Shown here: positions 6,071 through 6,521 of the stretch, one piece after another
Layout of the letters: the number at the start of each line of letters is the position of its first letter
Numbering within the stretch: position 1 is the stretch's first letter
Notes under the pieces: model-generated
What the model was told of the DNA's origin: nothing
The model's database searches: none
The model's input: the letters and a program-made list of their open reading frames with translations, nothing else
Source: Coriobacteriales bacterium
GTDB taxonomy: Bacteria; Actinomycetota; Coriobacteriia; Coriobacteriales; UBA8131
Assembly (NCBI GenBank): GCA_031263665.1
Contig: JAISFJ010000062.1
Location: 1-6,521, forward strand
DNA: 6,521 nucleotides
Reading direction: 5' to 3'
Program-made: the position numbers and the translations under genes

Positions 6071-6092
6071 TGTTGCGCCACCTGGCGCAACA
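6071..6092. repeat. 22-bp palindrome ahead of the membrane-protein gene
   Basis: TGTTGCGCCA (6071-6080) and TGGCGCAACA (6083-6092) are perfect 10-bp inverted copies around CC. As RNA this makes an 8-bp stem with a 4-nt loop; as DNA it is a good dimeric operator. No T-tract follows on either strand, so an operator is favoured over a terminator. It lies about 100 nt before the GTG at 6195. A small second inverted repeat, TGATT-T-AATCA (6093-6103), abuts it. Confidence 0.5.
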
Positions 6093-6194
6093 TGATTTAA
6101 TCAGTGCTTCCCTAAAGGCGCTCTCCAAAACAGGTTTATCATTGTCCGCCACAGCAAAAGGCCGTTTGCGTAAAGCCTGGAGAAAGGCCTGTTC

Positions 6195-6521
6195 GTGTCG
6201 AATAGAGGAACGAAAAATTCACTGAAGCCCTATTTTGCTTTACTCCCCTACGTGATGGGAATGTCAATCTCACAGGCGACCATCTCGTTGGTCAACTATG
6301 AGCCTGTCGGGGAGTTTTCCGCAAACTCCATAGGAATCATGACATCATTCGGCACGGCATTGGTGATGCTGGGCGTCTTTATCTGCACCATCCGCCTGAA
6401 GCATTGGAACAAGAAGGTGGAGCAGAAAAGTGTCTACGGAGCAATCCTTCTTGTGGCCACCGTGTCGCTCCTTCTCGATAAGACTGTCATTGCAAATGTG
6501 CCGGTCACGCCCCTGTTTCGC
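6195..6521 (+). CDS. Polytopic membrane protein, N-terminal fragment; possibly membrane half of a LuxR-type regulator
   Basis: The plus frame is open from a stop at 6171-6173 to the right edge. GTG 6195 is chosen because GGAGAAAGG ends 7 nt before it; the 109 visible codons carry no stop. They encode a short basic N-terminus (SNRGTKNSLK) and three likely membrane segments: about residues 13-33 (FALLPYVMGMSIS...), 48-67 (GIMTSFGTALVMLGVFICTI) and 82-100 (GAILLVATVSLLL). A basic loop (RLKHWNKK) lies between the second and third. No signature assigns a family. One candidate, by position next to a molybdopterin oxidoreductase and by length of the hydrophobic start, is the regulator group common in Eggerthellaceae with a multi-span N-terminus and a C-terminal LuxR helix-turn-helix. 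A transporter is equally possible, because any helix-turn-helix would lie beyond the edge. Confidence 0.7.
   Translation, partial: MSNRGTKNSLKPYFALLPYVMGMSISQATISLVNYEPVGEFSANSIGIMTSFGTALVMLGVFICTIRLKHWNKKVEQKSVYGAILLVATVSLLLDKTVIANVPVTPLFR

Larger units (their letters stand above)
5637..6194. other. Divergent regulatory spacer between formate dehydrogenase and membrane-protein genes
   Basis: These 558 bp hold no supported gene. The two short frames in it (plus 5853-6038, minus 5902-6093) have no ribosome site and no recognisable domain. The spacer contains the dehydrogenase ribosome site, a GTCCCC/GGGGAC palindrome, several CCTGAT copies in one orientation and a 10-bp-arm palindrome. Its length and symmetry suggest control of one or both divergent genes. 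No clear sigma-70 or sigma-54 promoter could be assigned. Confidence 0.55.

Noticed and set aside
6092..6104. FNR-like box ATGATTTAATCAG
   Set aside because: The half-sites are separated by 3 bases instead of 4 and both outer bases differ from TTGAT/ATCAA.
6060..6218. Minus-strand open stretch of 52 codons that reads somewhat like coding sequence (FREALIKSCC near its end)
   Set aside because: It has no ATG or ribosome site, overlaps the start of the membrane-protein gene and runs through the 22-bp palindrome; a decayed gene remnant cannot be excluded.

Overview
The window carries two complete genes and two edge-truncated genes, separated by unusually long and structured intergenic DNA. The first three genes are on the minus strand: a secreted cohesin-like/Ig-like (BIG2) surface protein cut by the left edge, a GLUG-repeat lipoprotein, and a selenium-free, FdhF-type formate dehydrogenase. 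On the plus strand at the right edge is the start of a polytopic membrane protein, divergent from the dehydrogenase. The organism is probably an anaerobic, mid-G+C bacterium. BIG2, cohesin and GLUG surface proteins with strong AGGAGG ribosome sites next to a molybdopterin formate dehydrogenase would fit a gut-type Coriobacteriia (Eggerthellaceae-like) or an anaerobic Firmicute. This is inference from gene content, and no taxonomic marker gene is present.

Layout: 1-939 (-) surface protein, signal peptide and start present, C-terminus missing. 940-1132 spacer with a 17-bp-arm hairpin that probably ends the upstream lipoprotein transcript. 1133-2824 (-) lipoprotein. 2825-3431 long spacer: on the minus strand it holds the lipoprotein promoter (TTGACA-N17-TATGTT), a leader with mutually exclusive inverted repeats, and a perfect ribosome site serving an ATG that is stopped after three codons. 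The FDH-proximal half of the spacer holds three REP-like inverted repeats. 3432-5636 (-) formate dehydrogenase. 5637-6194 divergent spacer with repeated CCTGAT motifs and two clean palindromes. 6195-6521 (+) membrane protein, N-terminal part only.

How the parts relate: the dehydrogenase aligns residue for residue with E. coli FdhF at its key positions (cluster cysteines 8, 11, 15, 42; residue 140; Arg333) but has Cys, encoded TGT, where FdhF has selenocysteine. No electron-transfer subunit or hydrogenase is visible nearby, so its redox partner must be encoded elsewhere. The divergent membrane protein could be the membrane half of a membrane-anchored LuxR-type regulator, as is common beside oxidoreductases in Eggerthellaceae, but the DNA-binding part would lie outside the window. 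The two surface proteins look like independent transcription units. I found no convincing new multi-gene system; the most unusual items are the interrupted start of the lipoprotein gene and the structured spacers on both sides of the dehydrogenase.
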